This document shows, one piece after another, positions 52,930 through 61,265 of a stretch of DNA of 64,000 nucleotides (positions are counted from its first letter, which is position 1; the number at the start of each line of letters is the position of its first letter). The DNA is from Paenibacillus guangzhouensis. Its GTDB lineage: Bacteria; Bacillota; Bacilli; Paenibacillales; Paenibacillaceae. Location of the stretch: assembly GCF_009363075.1 (NCBI RefSeq), contig NZ_CP045293.1, positions 1,364,001 to 1,428,000 of the forward strand, in the 5' to 3' direction. A program made the translations under genes and the position numbers. The notes below the pieces were generated by a model that saw only the letters and a program-made list of their open reading frames with translations, had not been told where the DNA came from and ran no database searches.

Positions 52930-54004
52930 CTATCTATAGAAGGAAAGCAGGCTATGCGTCAGTTCGAAGAGCTGTAAGACATTCCGTGGATCTTTGCCGG
53001 TGCGGTCGTGAATACGCTTCAAACGGTACTGCAGCGTATTGCGATGAATGTTCAGCTCGGCAGCTGTAGCAGAGACGCTGCAGTCATGGTTAATAAAGCA
53101 CTGCAGAGTTTCCAACATATCCGGAATATCTTCTAACTTACTTATGACATTGGCCTTATCGAGGGGCTGCATTTCACTTAATCGAATCAGAAACGCAACT
53201 TCTTCATACGTCGTCACACGAGACGGTAAGTTTAGGGCGGCCATCACTTGCATAGTCGATTTGGCTTGGTGATAACTCCTGCCAATATTGCTCTCGAAGT
53301 TCCCGATGGCGATGGCACCTAGCTGTTGATTCCGCAGGAGGGATTGGACGACCTGGTCTATGTTGGTTTGATTTTGAATCAGCAGGATATACGTGCCTTC
53401 TTCGATCAGAAAGGTAGGATACAGCAGCATCAATTTGGACTTTTCGTGCTCTAAATCCATATCTTTGATGTATAAAATCGTTGTTTTGAGATGCAAATCG
53501 ATTTGATATACAGCCGCTTCTTTACGCAACTTTTGTGTGTAGACACCGTGATGGCTGAGAAGCACTTCGAGGAAAGCTTTTTTACGTTCCGCTTCGTTAT
53601 GCAGAATTTTTGAGTGCAGTTCCTTGCTCAATGAGTAGCGATACGGTCGTTCGTACAAGATTACAGAATGGGCGAACTTCATCCGGGTTTCCGGTTATGC
53701 CAATCACACCAACGCGCTTATGATCAATCACAATGGGTTCATTCGTCCCTTTTTTCTCATTTCTTCCATCCGTCCATACCTCAATCATCTTCCCTGTAGC
53801 CAGTGCCTTTACTGCGCCTTGATGAATCGTGCCGACCCTGCGTCGGTTCCCACTGCCAATGATAACCCCTTGATCATTCATAATATTAATGTTGTAAGGA
53901 ATATCTTGCATCATTTTATCGACGATTTCTTGTGCCGTGTGTTCAGATAGTTGGAACAATTCAAGGTTCACTCCTTTGTGCTCTAAGATGCGATCATCCA
54001 TCAA
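52930..54004 (-). pseudogene. CdaR-type sugar-diacid regulator, interrupted by a frameshift
   Basis: Two overlapping frames make up one family-sized protein. 54004-53597 (135 codons) is the sugar-diacid recognition domain (LSEHTAQEIVDKMMQDIPYN, IIGSGNRRRVGTIHQGA). 53682-52930 carries the linker and PucR-type helix-turn-helix (DCSVSATAAELNIHRNTLQY). The first frame leaves the family pattern after VSLLIEQ, and the second joins it at KELHSKILHNEAERKKAFLE, so an indel lies near 53.61-53.64 kb. It is convergent with the gluconate/glycerate operon it should activate. A sequencing error could give the same picture. Confidence 0.8.
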
Positions 54005-54538
54005 ATCTGAATTGTGAAAGGATGAACTTAATTGTGCAATTGAACGACGTTATGGTGATCATTATACAGGAAGAGGGATAGGAGTCCAAAAGACAAATCG
54101 CATATATATGTCTCACGAGCGACAACAATTACGTTTGAGGATTGTTATACACATCAGGTGGTTATCCTCATGCGTATGAATGACACTAATGCAGAATAAA
54201 TGATGCGGGTAATGTTTGATTATATATGAATACGACCTTTATTGGACTCACGATATGTATATATAATTTGAGCAGGCAACATTTTCCCGTAGTCCGCCAA
54301 ATCTGAGCGAATTGACGTAGTTACTATTTTTTTCTAATTGATCCCGATAGTGGGCGTATTTATGTGCCAATGAATAAGGCTGCCTGTTTAATGGGCAGCC
54401 TTGTTGTGCGAAAGGGCAGGATAGTATTACTGATTTCACGAATATTCTAATTATGGGGTTATTTGCAAAGTTCTCAAATAAGACGTTATGCGAAAGTGAT
54501 GTATTTACAAAACAGTGTATAGGGGAAGATTATTCTAG
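54005..54538. other. Gap of about 530 bp with cdaR operator and an orphan terminator
   Basis: ATTGTGCAATTGAAC at 54031-54045 is the partner of the motif at 50295. A terminator-like hairpin, AAGGCTGCC (54376-54384) with GGCAGCCTT (54394-54402), has no recognised gene before it. A 63-codon minus-strand frame at 54248-54439 shows no family. ACGTTATGCGAAA at 54483 resembles the boundary motif of the following island. Confidence 0.5.
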
Positions 54539-55042
54539 ATGATTCGAAATACAGTAAGAGCGCTGATTATTCAGGATGATAAGCTTTTATTAATTAAGAA
54601 AAAGAGACCGAATATTGGCCTTTATTATGTACTACCTGGAGGAGCTCAAGAATCGAACGAAACATTAGAACAGGCACTTATTCGTGAATGTATAGAAGAA
54701 CTGGGTATTGAAATATCGAGTAGTAATTTAATTTGTGTAAGGGAATATATATCTCGCAATCATGAATACTCTTTCATTTTGAAGGAAGTTCATACTATTG
54801 ATTTTATTTATGAGTGTAACATTCAATTTCTTAATAATGAATTAAGAAGCTTAAAAGCTGATATTGGGCAGGTCGGGATTGAATGGTTACCAATTAATGA
54901 AATTAAGAAGACAATATATGAACCAGAAGAATCATTAGAGTCATATAAATTCCCTAGAACAACCTATGAATTCTTTAAAGAATATTTTTCAGATCAATTA
55001 ATAGAACTATATTCTGGGAAGATATTTGAGAGTATCCCATAG
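54539..55042 (+). CDS. NUDIX hydrolase
   Basis: A 167-residue protein with a complete Nudix box (GGAQESNETLEQALIRECIE then ELGI; Gx5Ex7REUxEExGU). The N-terminus MIRNTVRALIIQDDKLLLIK is the usual first strand. It hydrolyses a nucleoside diphosphate linked to some moiety; the substrate is unknown. There is no good ribosome binding site. Codon use is strongly AT-rich compared with the flanking genes; it is the first gene of the cassette-like island. Confidence 0.85.
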   Translation: MIRNTVRALIIQDDKLLLIKKKRPNIGLYYVLPGGAQESNETLEQALIRECIEELGIEISSSNLICVREYISRNHEYSFILKEVHTIDFIYECNIQFLNNELRSLKADIGQVGIEWLPINEIKKTIYEPEESLESYKFPRTTYEFFKEYFSDQLIELYSGKIFESIP

Positions 55043-55294
55043 AAGACATAACCATCTCATACAGCGCATACGCGCTTTAAGCCTCTCGGGCTCGAGAATG
55101 CAGAAACGTTATATGAAACTCCCGAAGTGCTCAATAGAAATTAATTTCGAGGAGGAGATATCTCATTTTCAATAGGATCAAAGACTCGACGACTTAAATA
55201 CGAATCAGAATTAATCAAACCAATTTTTTTCATACTGCAGGATGAAAAAGAAGTTTTTGAAGATTATTGGCAAGCAAGGACTGAAGCTTATGAA

Positions 55295-55594
55295 TTGAAA
55301 ACAGAGGAAGATATCCATAATGTTTTAAATTATACAAAAAAGAAACTAAATGAGTTATCAAATTATTTTAATACCGTTAAGTTCCATAAGGGATCAAAGG
55401 ATGTATTATTTTTCTATACAAACTATGTTGATCACTTATTGAAATATCATCAGAATAAATTTGATATGAGGTACCATATGCAATATATGTTTTTTTATAG
55501 TGAATTACTCTTGGGATCACAGAGGTATCTAACAATCAAGAGCGAATTAAGGGAAATTGAAGGTGAATTTGAGGAAGACGAGAGCATCACTTAA
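55295..55594 (+). CDS. Small unknown protein of the AT-rich island, start probably lost
   Basis: A TTG at 55295 opens 99 codons (LKTEEDIHNVLNYTKKKLNE...), helical and charged, without family. The same frame is open upstream to about 55152 (ISFSIGSKTRRLKYESELIK, then PIFFILQDEKEVFEDYW) and follows GGAGGAG, but has no ATG, GTG or TTG there. Either a non-standard start is used or the true start was lost. The upstream gap (55043-55294) also holds the motif ACGTTATATGAAA at 55106. Confidence 0.4.
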   Translation: MKTEEDIHNVLNYTKKKLNELSNYFNTVKFHKGSKDVLFFYTNYVDHLLKYHQNKFDMRYHMQYMFFYSELLLGSQRYLTIKSELREIEGEFEEDESIT

Positions 55595-55599
55595 AATTT

Positions 55600-55626
55600 A
55601 TTCATGCATCGGGGCCAACGTCCCTT
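55600..55626 (+). repeat. Island intergenic repeat unit, copy 1
   Basis: A 27-bp unit with core GCATCGGGGC followed by ACGTCCCTT, 3 bp after the preceding stop-codon region. It agrees at 23 of 27 positions with copy 2 at 56325-56351. Both copies lie just after a coding region and in the same orientation. Confidence 0.7.
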
Positions 55627-55697
55627 GGTCCGACAGAAGTTAGAGGTTGAATTGGAGAGGAATTTCAGTAGCAAGGAAGTTAATTCATCGGATCCGC

Positions 55698-55780
55698 ACC
55701 ACCTAATCGCGTCGTAGCCAATCGCATGCGCTCCTTTATGGTGGTGGAGCGTCATGAACACCACAACGTTATTAGGAATA
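55698..55780 (+). repeat. Structured intergenic segment of the island
   Basis: CACCACC (55698-55704) and GGTGGTG (55740-55746) form an inverted repeat, with GCGCTCC and GGAGCG inside and around it. ACGTTATTAGGAATA follows at 55766, similar to ACGTTATATGAAA at 55106 and ACGTTATGCGAAA at 54483. A further shared element, CATACAACGCA (55793), recurs as CATACAGCGCA near 55058. No gene is seen between 55595 and 55866. Confidence 0.5.
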
Positions 55781-55866
55781 CTCGAACTAATTCATACAAC
55801 GCACATTGAAATTAATTAAATTAAATCTAAGTGAAAAATTGAACTTGTCTTTTTGAGGTGAGATAA

Positions 55867-56256
55867 ATGAAAAAGATAATATTTTGGGGTAGGGACGAGA
55901 ACGATGATAGTCTTTTAAATGAGGTGATTTCAGGGCTGAAAACAGTTACTTGCACACCGAAAATCTGGTACTTTGATAATCCAGAAGAAGAGCCAACTGT
56001 TATTGGCGATTCCGTAGCAGTATTCGATGGAAGAGGAAATCATAGATGTACAATAGAGATTACAGAAAACTATGAGATTCCTTATGGTCTAGTTGATGAT
56101 AGAATTGCTCAGGGCGAAAATTGTTCTTCTATTCAAGAGTTTTATAAAGACCATAATTTTTGCTGGGAACAGCCTATGCTCAATGAAGGTTTAAGTTTAA
56201 CAGAAGAAACAATAATCGTAGTAGAACATTTTAAATTAATTTCGATAGTGAAGTAA
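55867..56256 (+). CDS. ASCH domain protein
   Basis: A 129-residue protein with the ASCH fold signature: VISGLKTVTCTPKIWYF near the start, TVIGDSVAVFDGRGNHRCTI for the barrel core and LTEETIIVVEHFKLI at the end. ASCH proteins bind RNA or modified nucleosides; some hydrolyse acetylated cytidine. GAGGTG lies upstream of the ATG. AT-rich, part of the island. Confidence 0.75.
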   Translation: MKKIIFWGRDENDDSLLNEVISGLKTVTCTPKIWYFDNPEEEPTVIGDSVAVFDGRGNHRCTIEITENYEIPYGLVDDRIAQGENCSSIQEFYKDHNFCWEQPMLNEGLSLTEETIIVVEHFKLISIVK

Positions 56257-56324
56257 CAATAAGTAACGAATAGTACAGACTTGATTAGCGAATTCATGAT
56301 GTCAAGTACTTCTGATAACAGCAC

Positions 56325-56351
56325 ATTCACGCATCGGGGCTGACATCCCTT
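56325..56351 (+). repeat. Island intergenic repeat unit, copy 2
   Basis: Same 27-bp unit as at 55600-55626 (core GCATCGGGGC, then ACATCCCTT), located between the ASCH and ParB-like genes. The preceding ACAGCACATTCAC resembles ACAACGCACATT at 55796, which suggests a longer composite unit present in partial copies. Confidence 0.7.
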
Positions 56352-56388
56352 AAACGAGAACAGCAAATAAATACGAGAGGAGTTTATC

Positions 56389-56847
56389 ATGTCGATATTT
56401 ACTTTGAAATCAGCAATGGAGTTTGCTTCAAATAATGAAATAGAAACATGGGTTCATCTTTTTTTGAACGGCGAAGGGGATAATGTTGGATTATCAAATG
56501 GACTTAAAATGAAAACAAGATACTGGCTAGGACCAATAGAAATTGAAACAAGATTTCTCGATAGGGTTGTCGGACCTGAATTAAATATGGAATATGTCGA
56601 AGATGAAGATTGGTGGAATTACAACATGAATGAAATATGTAATCGATTAGCAGATGGCTGGGACATGCCTCCATTAATTGCTGAAAACAGAAATGGATCC
56701 TTAAGTGTTAGAGATGGGAATCATCGATTAGGTGCATTGCAAAAGTTAAATATTGATAAATGCTATCTAATAATTTGGGGTGACAATGGGGTAGACGATA
56801 TTTTAATAGCCTTAGAAAAACATATAAAGTCTAAACAAAATTTGTGA
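56389..56847 (+). CDS. ParB/sulfiredoxin-like fold protein
   Basis: A 152-residue protein. The key motif is LSVRDGNHRLGALQKL, the ParB-type nucleotide-binding loop (DGxHR), preceded by WDMPPLIAENRNG. There is no helix-turn-helix, so it is not a plasmid-type ParB. Members act as CTPase, nuclease or kinase-like proteins. GAGGAG precedes the ATG. AT-rich, island gene. Confidence 0.7.
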   Translation: MSIFTLKSAMEFASNNEIETWVHLFLNGEGDNVGLSNGLKMKTRYWLGPIEIETRFLDRVVGPELNMEYVEDEDWWNYNMNEICNRLADGWDMPPLIAENRNGSLSVRDGNHRLGALQKLNIDKCYLIIWGDNGVDDILIALEKHIKSKQNL

Positions 56848-56896
56848 AAAATCATTTAGGATTGTTGGAAAGATTATAATATTCATTTTGGAGGGC

Positions 56897-57331
56897 ATGA
56901 AATTGATTTTTGAAATGACTACGCAAGTTCGGGTATCTAACATTAGAGAGGGACAAAAGTGGTATGAAACACTTTTAAATAGGAAGCCTGATTTTATACC
57001 ACATGAAGGGTTTGCAGAGTGGGAACTAATTCCTGGATGTTGGTTGCAGGTTGCAGAAGGAATACCTACTGAAGGCAATGGACCATTACGTTTGGGAACA
57101 ACGAATATTGAAGCTGAGAAAGATAGACTCTTAGAAGTGTTAGAAATGGATGATTTTGAAATATACTCAAGACCAGAGGTTCCAGTCAAATGGGGAACAT
57201 TTACAGATCCTTGGGGAAATCGACTTGGATTTTTTGAGTACTTGGATAAGAGCGAAGAACAAGAACGTGTTAAGATGATTATTGGAAAGGGAGTGGAGGG
57301 AAATGAAAACCAAATCAAGGATAGAATATGA
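56897..57331 (+). CDS. VOC (glyoxalase/bleomycin-resistance fold) protein
   Basis: About 144 residues from ATG 56897; GGAGG is only 2 nt before it, so a TTG at 56903 is a serious alternative. VRVSNIREGQKWYETLLNRK is the first VOC module, and KWGTFTDPWGNRLGFFEYL the last strand with its metal Glu. The C-terminus overlaps the next gene by 29 nt. The substrate is unknown. Confidence 0.8.
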   Translation: MKLIFEMTTQVRVSNIREGQKWYETLLNRKPDFIPHEGFAEWELIPGCWLQVAEGIPTEGNGPLRLGTTNIEAEKDRLLEVLEMDDFEIYSRPEVPVKWGTFTDPWGNRLGFFEYLDKSEEQERVKMIIGKGVEGNENQIKDRI

Positions 57332-58160
57332 CCGTTCCTTGCCATTCGGTTTTGAGGAACTATCATCTATTAGGAAAGATGAGTATACGATCAAAGATGT
57401 ATCTTATTTAAGTCCACTTGGTGGAAAAGTACCCGCCTATTACGTTGTTCCAAATGGAGAAGGTCCTTTTCCAGCAGTTATTTTTATGCATCCAGGCCAA
57501 GGCAATAAGACAACGTTTTTATACGAAGCGGAGGATCTAGCCTCGAGAGGTATAATCTCCCTATTAATTGATGCGCCTTCTAACAGAAATCCCCTCCGAC
57601 AAGCGTTATCCGAAGAACAACAACTAGCACTGATCATGGAGGAGATCGTTGATGTTGAGAAATACATTCAGATCGTAGTAGATCTCCAAAGAGGTATTGA
57701 TTTACTTGTTACGTTAGAAAATGTTGACGCTAACCGTCTTATGTATATTGGACATAGTCTAGGGGCTACTTGGGGAGGGGTGCTTGCCGGAGTTGAAAAA
57801 CGCCTTAAGGCATATGTTCTAATGGCTGGCTTGTCTAGTGTATCGGAGTGGCATAAATCAAGTGATCATCCATTTTCGACTTTTATTCGTCATCATTTAA
57901 CGCGTGAACGGTTCGATCAATTTATATCTGCATTAGAGTATTTAGACGCTATTCATTACATTAAGAATGCTTCTCCAGCGTCTCTATATTTTCAATTTGT
58001 TCAAGATGACGTTTTTGTATCAAGAAATCAAGCGGAGGGGTACTCTCATGCTGCTAGTTTGCCGAAAAAAATTGCTTGGTACGAAACAGATCATCATTTC
58101 ACCAATTGCGATGCTGCATATCAAGATCGATTGCAATGGATTATTCGGGAGCTAAAATAA
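57303..58160 (+). CDS. Alpha/beta hydrolase (dienelactone-hydrolase/acetyl-xylan-esterase-like)
   Basis: 285 residues from ATG 57303 (GGAGGGAA upstream). The oxyanion strand PAVIFMHPGQGNKTTF, the nucleophile elbow YIGHSLGATWGG (Ser), the acid FVQDDVFV and the His near DHHFTNCDAAY give a full catalytic triad. It is a serine hydrolase on an ester or similar bond. It starts inside the VOC gene, so the two are co-translated. It is the last gene of the AT-rich island. Confidence 0.85.
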   Translation: MKTKSRIEYDRSLPFGFEELSSIRKDEYTIKDVSYLSPLGGKVPAYYVVPNGEGPFPAVIFMHPGQGNKTTFLYEAEDLASRGIISLLIDAPSNRNPLRQALSEEQQLALIMEEIVDVEKYIQIVVDLQRGIDLLVTLENVDANRLMYIGHSLGATWGGVLAGVEKRLKAYVLMAGLSSVSEWHKSSDHPFSTFIRHHLTRERFDQFISALEYLDAIHYIKNASPASLYFQFVQDDVFVSRNQAEGYSHAASLPKKIAWYETDHHFTNCDAAYQDRLQWIIRELK

Positions 58161-58219
58161 CCCTTAAGGAGTCACTATGGATATTTCATTACGCTCAGTT
58201 CGGTATAATGTGGATGTTG

Positions 58220-58265
58220 TCGGTACATAGGGTTGTCAATCTGGTGTGACAGCAATATGTACCGA
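58220..58265. repeat. Inverted repeat at the right border of the island
   Basis: TCGGTACATA (58220-58229) and TATGTACCGA (58256-58265) are perfect inverted copies, with an inner TGTCA/TGACA pair. There is no T-run, so it is not a simple terminator. It lies where base composition returns to that of the chromosome. Confidence 0.6.
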
Positions 58266-58311
58266 TTGTCATTCTTGAATGGGGAAGTATAAACCTTTTA
58301 CGGATCTTAGA

Positions 58312-59502
58312 TTATAGTGCCGCCACTATCTTCTTCAGACATTCAAGACCTGATTCTTCAAGTATCTTCGCTTGTCGGATCTGGGTGGCTACCTTGGCCA
58401 ATCGTTCAGGCTGCATGTAATGATCGTCGCTCTTACCTTCGAAAGGGAGAAGATCCGCTGCTACCTGCAGGTGAGTGAAAATGTCCCGGTAGATCGATCC
58501 GGCCTTACGTAAGTGTGCCGCAGGCGCGCCGCCGATTCGCGTCGCTGCTTCTTCAAGGAACGATGCGGCGTGCTTTCTGCATTCTGCCCAGCATTGTCCT
58601 GCATACGACAAGGCGAAAATATTGGGAGAAGCTTCTTCCACCGCTCGTATCCAAAATTCATAGGCGCTGAGTCCGGCTTGATACGGCGGCTGCACCCATT
58701 TTCGCGGCCCGGTCGCATGCTCGATCGCAAAGGCAAGGGCTTCCTTCACGACGTCCCTCGGTTCCGAGCTTCTACCCGGTTCCACCCAATACATCTCTAG
58801 TAGTCCGATGTGCATCGTTCCTAACATCTGATAAGGCGTTAATGCGGGACCCTCATTCTGCAATATGATCATGTCCCCTTGGTCGGAGATGATCTCACGA
58901 ACGCCGCCGTTAAGAACCATCCGGAGGTTCCCCCTTAATATGTATCCCCGTTCGGCGGCAAGTGCGATTAGCAACGCGTTCGTCTCGTCATTCTCGAGGG
59001 AGACGTAACCCTCATCGCCGTATGCAGACAGCCGTTCCTTGATCGCAGGCGGCATAATAAAATTTCGATCTAGATTACCGTCGGAATCGTTGTCGGCACC
59101 ATAGCCGGTAAACAAATAGCTATTGTGTTCATACCCATAGACGACATAGTACTCCGGTACGGCAAGATTATACCCGTAGCAGGGATAACCACGATCGATG
59201 GCGTGCTTCGTGTTCTCCCATGCCATCTGCTGTTTGGACGTAAAATCGTCATCTGTCATGAACCCGTAGATGCCATTCACCGTAAATCCAAGATTGTTGC
59301 ACAAATGCATCATCGGCCCTTGATACCAAGGAGCTCCCGCCCCGAAGCCTTGTTCGTCCATGGTCAGGATGAAGGCCGCCCCTGATCCGCCGAATAGCCA
59401 AGCATCCGACATCTCGATGCCCAAATAGTCGCTGCATCCTTTCAAGCAGCCGAGTTGTGAATTCCAATACGCTTTCATTTGCAATCCTTTTAATCTTGCC
59501 AT
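58312..59502 (-). CDS. BtrH N-terminal-like/C39-like domain protein
   Basis: 396 residues from ATG 59502 (GGGAGGATCATC upstream). The N-terminus has CLKGCSDYLGIEMSDAWLFG then GSGAAF, a Cys-containing helix followed by a Gly-rich turn as in BtrH/C39-like papain folds. Later come PEYYVVYGYEHNSYLFTGYG (YG strand) and a helical C-terminal half (about 230-396). Its function is unknown; amide or acyl transfer is possible. It overlaps the 3' end of a WYL regulator gene by 13 nt and is probably controlled by it. Confidence 0.5.
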   Translation of the reverse strand: MARLKGLQMKAYWNSQLGCLKGCSDYLGIEMSDAWLFGGSGAAFILTMDEQGFGAGAPWYQGPMMHLCNNLGFTVNGIYGFMTDDDFTSKQQMAWENTKHAIDRGYPCYGYNLAVPEYYVVYGYEHNSYLFTGYGADNDSDGNLDRNFIMPPAIKERLSAYGDEGYVSLENDETNALLIALAAERGYILRGNLRMVLNGGVREIISDQGDMIILQNEGPALTPYQMLGTMHIGLLEMYWVEPGRSSEPRDVVKEALAFAIEHATGPRKWVQPPYQAGLSAYEFWIRAVEEASPNIFALSYAGQCWAECRKHAASFLEEAATRIGGAPAAHLRKAGSIYRDIFTHLQVAADLLPFEGKSDDHYMQPERLAKVATQIRQAKILEESGLECLKKIVAAL

Positions 59503-60479
59503 GATGATCCTCCCGTATGAATTGGTGTCGGACTTTCGGTCCGCCTCATATCTATGGTAACGGGAGGCGTATGACATATCGTGTCATCGTGAAGGTGGGC
59601 TTGAAGTTTTTTCTCTAGCAGATTTAAGTAAAGGTTGCGCAGCCACTTGGGCGATACGACGGTCATTTGGATGGGGCTCGCGAATAATACAGACAGCAAT
59701 CGATATGGGTCATAGTATTCCACACGGAAGAGGTCATCAGCGACACACTCGAAACGGAACGGATACGTGTCTGCGTACGAAGGAGAACTTAGCCGGATAT
59801 ACGCGATATTGGCTTCGTTGGCAAGCTCGGGTACGATCTCTGCTTGCTTGAGCAGCGGAGTCAGATCATATCGTATATCCGTGAGGCGAGCGCCCAGTAT
59901 GCCGGTAAGCGTGAAGAAACGGATCTGTCTGCCAGGTTCGCAACATCCGACGACGAAGTTCTCGTTGTTGTACGAATAGATGCGATAAGGGGAGAGACGG
60001 ATGCTTCTTGCGTTCCCCAGGTCGTCGGCATATCGGATGTCGACTTTCAGACGGCTGGTAATCGCGGATTGCACCGTATCGAACATACTGAGCTCCGCCG
60101 GGTCAATCGGGAATAACGGTAGAGCAATATCTGTTTCCACGCTCTCGCCGTTGTCTACGAGTCTTCGAAACAGTCTAGAGAGATGCCGCGCGTGTTCCGA
60201 TTCAAGCTGTGCATATTGCTTTGCTAAATAGGATAGCCCTTGACGCTCGACGTCCGTCATCATTATATGGCCGAGGACGAATGAATCCTGCGTATAATAG
60301 TAACCTTTGCGTTCGCGGCAATATTCGATCGGGGCTCCCATCGAATCGCGCAAATATTCGACGTCCCTTGCTGCTTGCCTACGGCTAATGCAGAATTGCT
60401 CAGCGATGTCCGTGCAATTGGGGTAGGCTCCCACTCGAACCCGCGCGTCTATCCAATGCAGTCGATGCCTGTTGCTCAG
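59490..60479 (-). CDS. WYL-domain transcriptional regulator
   Basis: 329 residues from a CTG at 60479. GGAGGTG ends 6 nt before this CTG, and the protein then begins SNRHRLHWIDARVRVGAYPN, as family members do; TTG 60494 would put the ribosome binding site inside the gene. A helix-turn-helix (CTDIAEQFCISRRQAARDVE) is followed by a WYL domain (VDIRYADDLGNARSIRLSPY, NENFVVGCCEPG) and a WCX-like tail. WYL regulators bind nucleic acid or nucleotide ligands. The gene overlaps the BtrH-like gene. Confidence 0.8.
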   Translation of the reverse strand: MSNRHRLHWIDARVRVGAYPNCTDIAEQFCISRRQAARDVEYLRDSMGAPIEYCRERKGYYYTQDSFVLGHIMMTDVERQGLSYLAKQYAQLESEHARHLSRLFRRLVDNGESVETDIALPLFPIDPAELSMFDTVQSAITSRLKVDIRYADDLGNARSIRLSPYRIYSYNNENFVVGCCEPGRQIRFFTLTGILGARLTDIRYDLTPLLKQAEIVPELANEANIAYIRLSSPSYADTYPFRFECVADDLFRVEYYDPYRLLSVLFASPIQMTVVSPKWLRNLYLNLLEKKLQAHLHDDTICHTPPVTIDMRRTESPTPIHTGGSSWQD

Positions 60480-60648
60480 AAGGAACACCTCCAAATCTAC
60501 TGTATTTTACCATTATAGCAGATCCAAAACACTTGAAGTCTCGTATCATTTCAATGCATCAATGCCGACTATGAAAATATCAACCATCATGCTAGGATGG
60601 GATAAGACAAATCGATATCAGAACGAACGAGCATATACGGAGGTCACG

Positions 60649-61200
60649 ATGCACCAGACAGTCATATGGAAGCAAAAGATGGAGGATGGCATGGAGTACT
60701 GTACTTTTCAATACGATTCCCGTATGTCTATTGAAGGCACGGTCATTGCGAGACCCCAAGACGATCATTGGTTGATTCAATATAAGGTTGATACCGACAA
60801 GGAAGGCATCACCCAAGGCGTACATATCAAGTTCCGACATGGCGAGGGTGAGCAAATCGTTCAAATTCGCCGTCAACAGGACGGGCAATGGTTCTCCAAC
60901 GGACTTGTATTGCCAGCTTGTGCTGGCTTATCCTTCATTGACATTGGGGTGACGCCTGCCACCAATTCGCTGCCGATCCGAGCATTCCAATTGAAGGTGG
61001 GAGAAGCCCAGACGTTCTCGGCGGTATGGGTCCGATTCCCTCAACTCACCGTAGAACCATTGCATCAGAAATATGAGCGGCTGGATGAATCCACGTATCG
61101 ATACACCTCGATCGAAAGCGGTTATACCGCGCTTCTGGAGGTGGATGAGCATGGGATCGTGACGGATTACGAAGGTGAATGGACCGCATTGCATCATTAA
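60649..61200 (+). CDS. Putative glycolipid-binding family protein (PF06475-like)
   Basis: 183 residues from ATG 60649, which has CGGAGG 5 nt upstream; the open frame extends further left without a site. The strand-rich sequence (VIWKQKMEDGMEYCTFQYDS, LIQYKVDTDKEGITQGVHIK, FIDIGVTPATNSLPIRAFQL) and the closing YRYTSIESGYTALLEVDEHG match that family. The role is not established. Confidence 0.7.
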   Translation: MHQTVIWKQKMEDGMEYCTFQYDSRMSIEGTVIARPQDDHWLIQYKVDTDKEGITQGVHIKFRHGEGEQIVQIRRQQDGQWFSNGLVLPACAGLSFIDIGVTPATNSLPIRAFQLKVGEAQTFSAVWVRFPQLTVEPLHQKYERLDESTYRYTSIESGYTALLEVDEHGIVTDYEGEWTALHH

Positions 61201-61232
61201 TCTGGAAACGTCAATACAATGGTCTATAGAAA

Positions 61233-61265
61233 AGAGCAGCCCCCGTCTCAACGGGAGCTGCTTCA
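61233..61265. terminator. Hairpin between convergent genes
   Basis: AGCAGC-C-CCCGT and ACGGG-A-GCTGCT with a 4-nt loop, followed by TCATTAT on the plus strand; preceded by A-rich sequence, so it may act on both strands. Confidence 0.65.

Noticed and set aside
52930-53682. Separate 250-residue PucR-type regulator gene
   Set aside because: Its N-terminal residues read in the wrong frame for the family and it lacks a ribosome binding site; it is better explained as the second half of a frameshifted CdaR gene.
54248-54439. 63-codon minus-strand ORF
   Set aside because: No ribosome binding site or family; it covers a terminator hairpin.
56389-56847. Plasmid partition ParB
   Set aside because: Only the DGNHR loop is present; there is no helix-turn-helix or ParA gene.
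54483-58160. Canonical integron with attC sites
   Set aside because: The spacer motifs do not fit the GTTRRRY/RYYYAAC core exactly and no integrase gene is in the window; only a cassette-like array is claimed.
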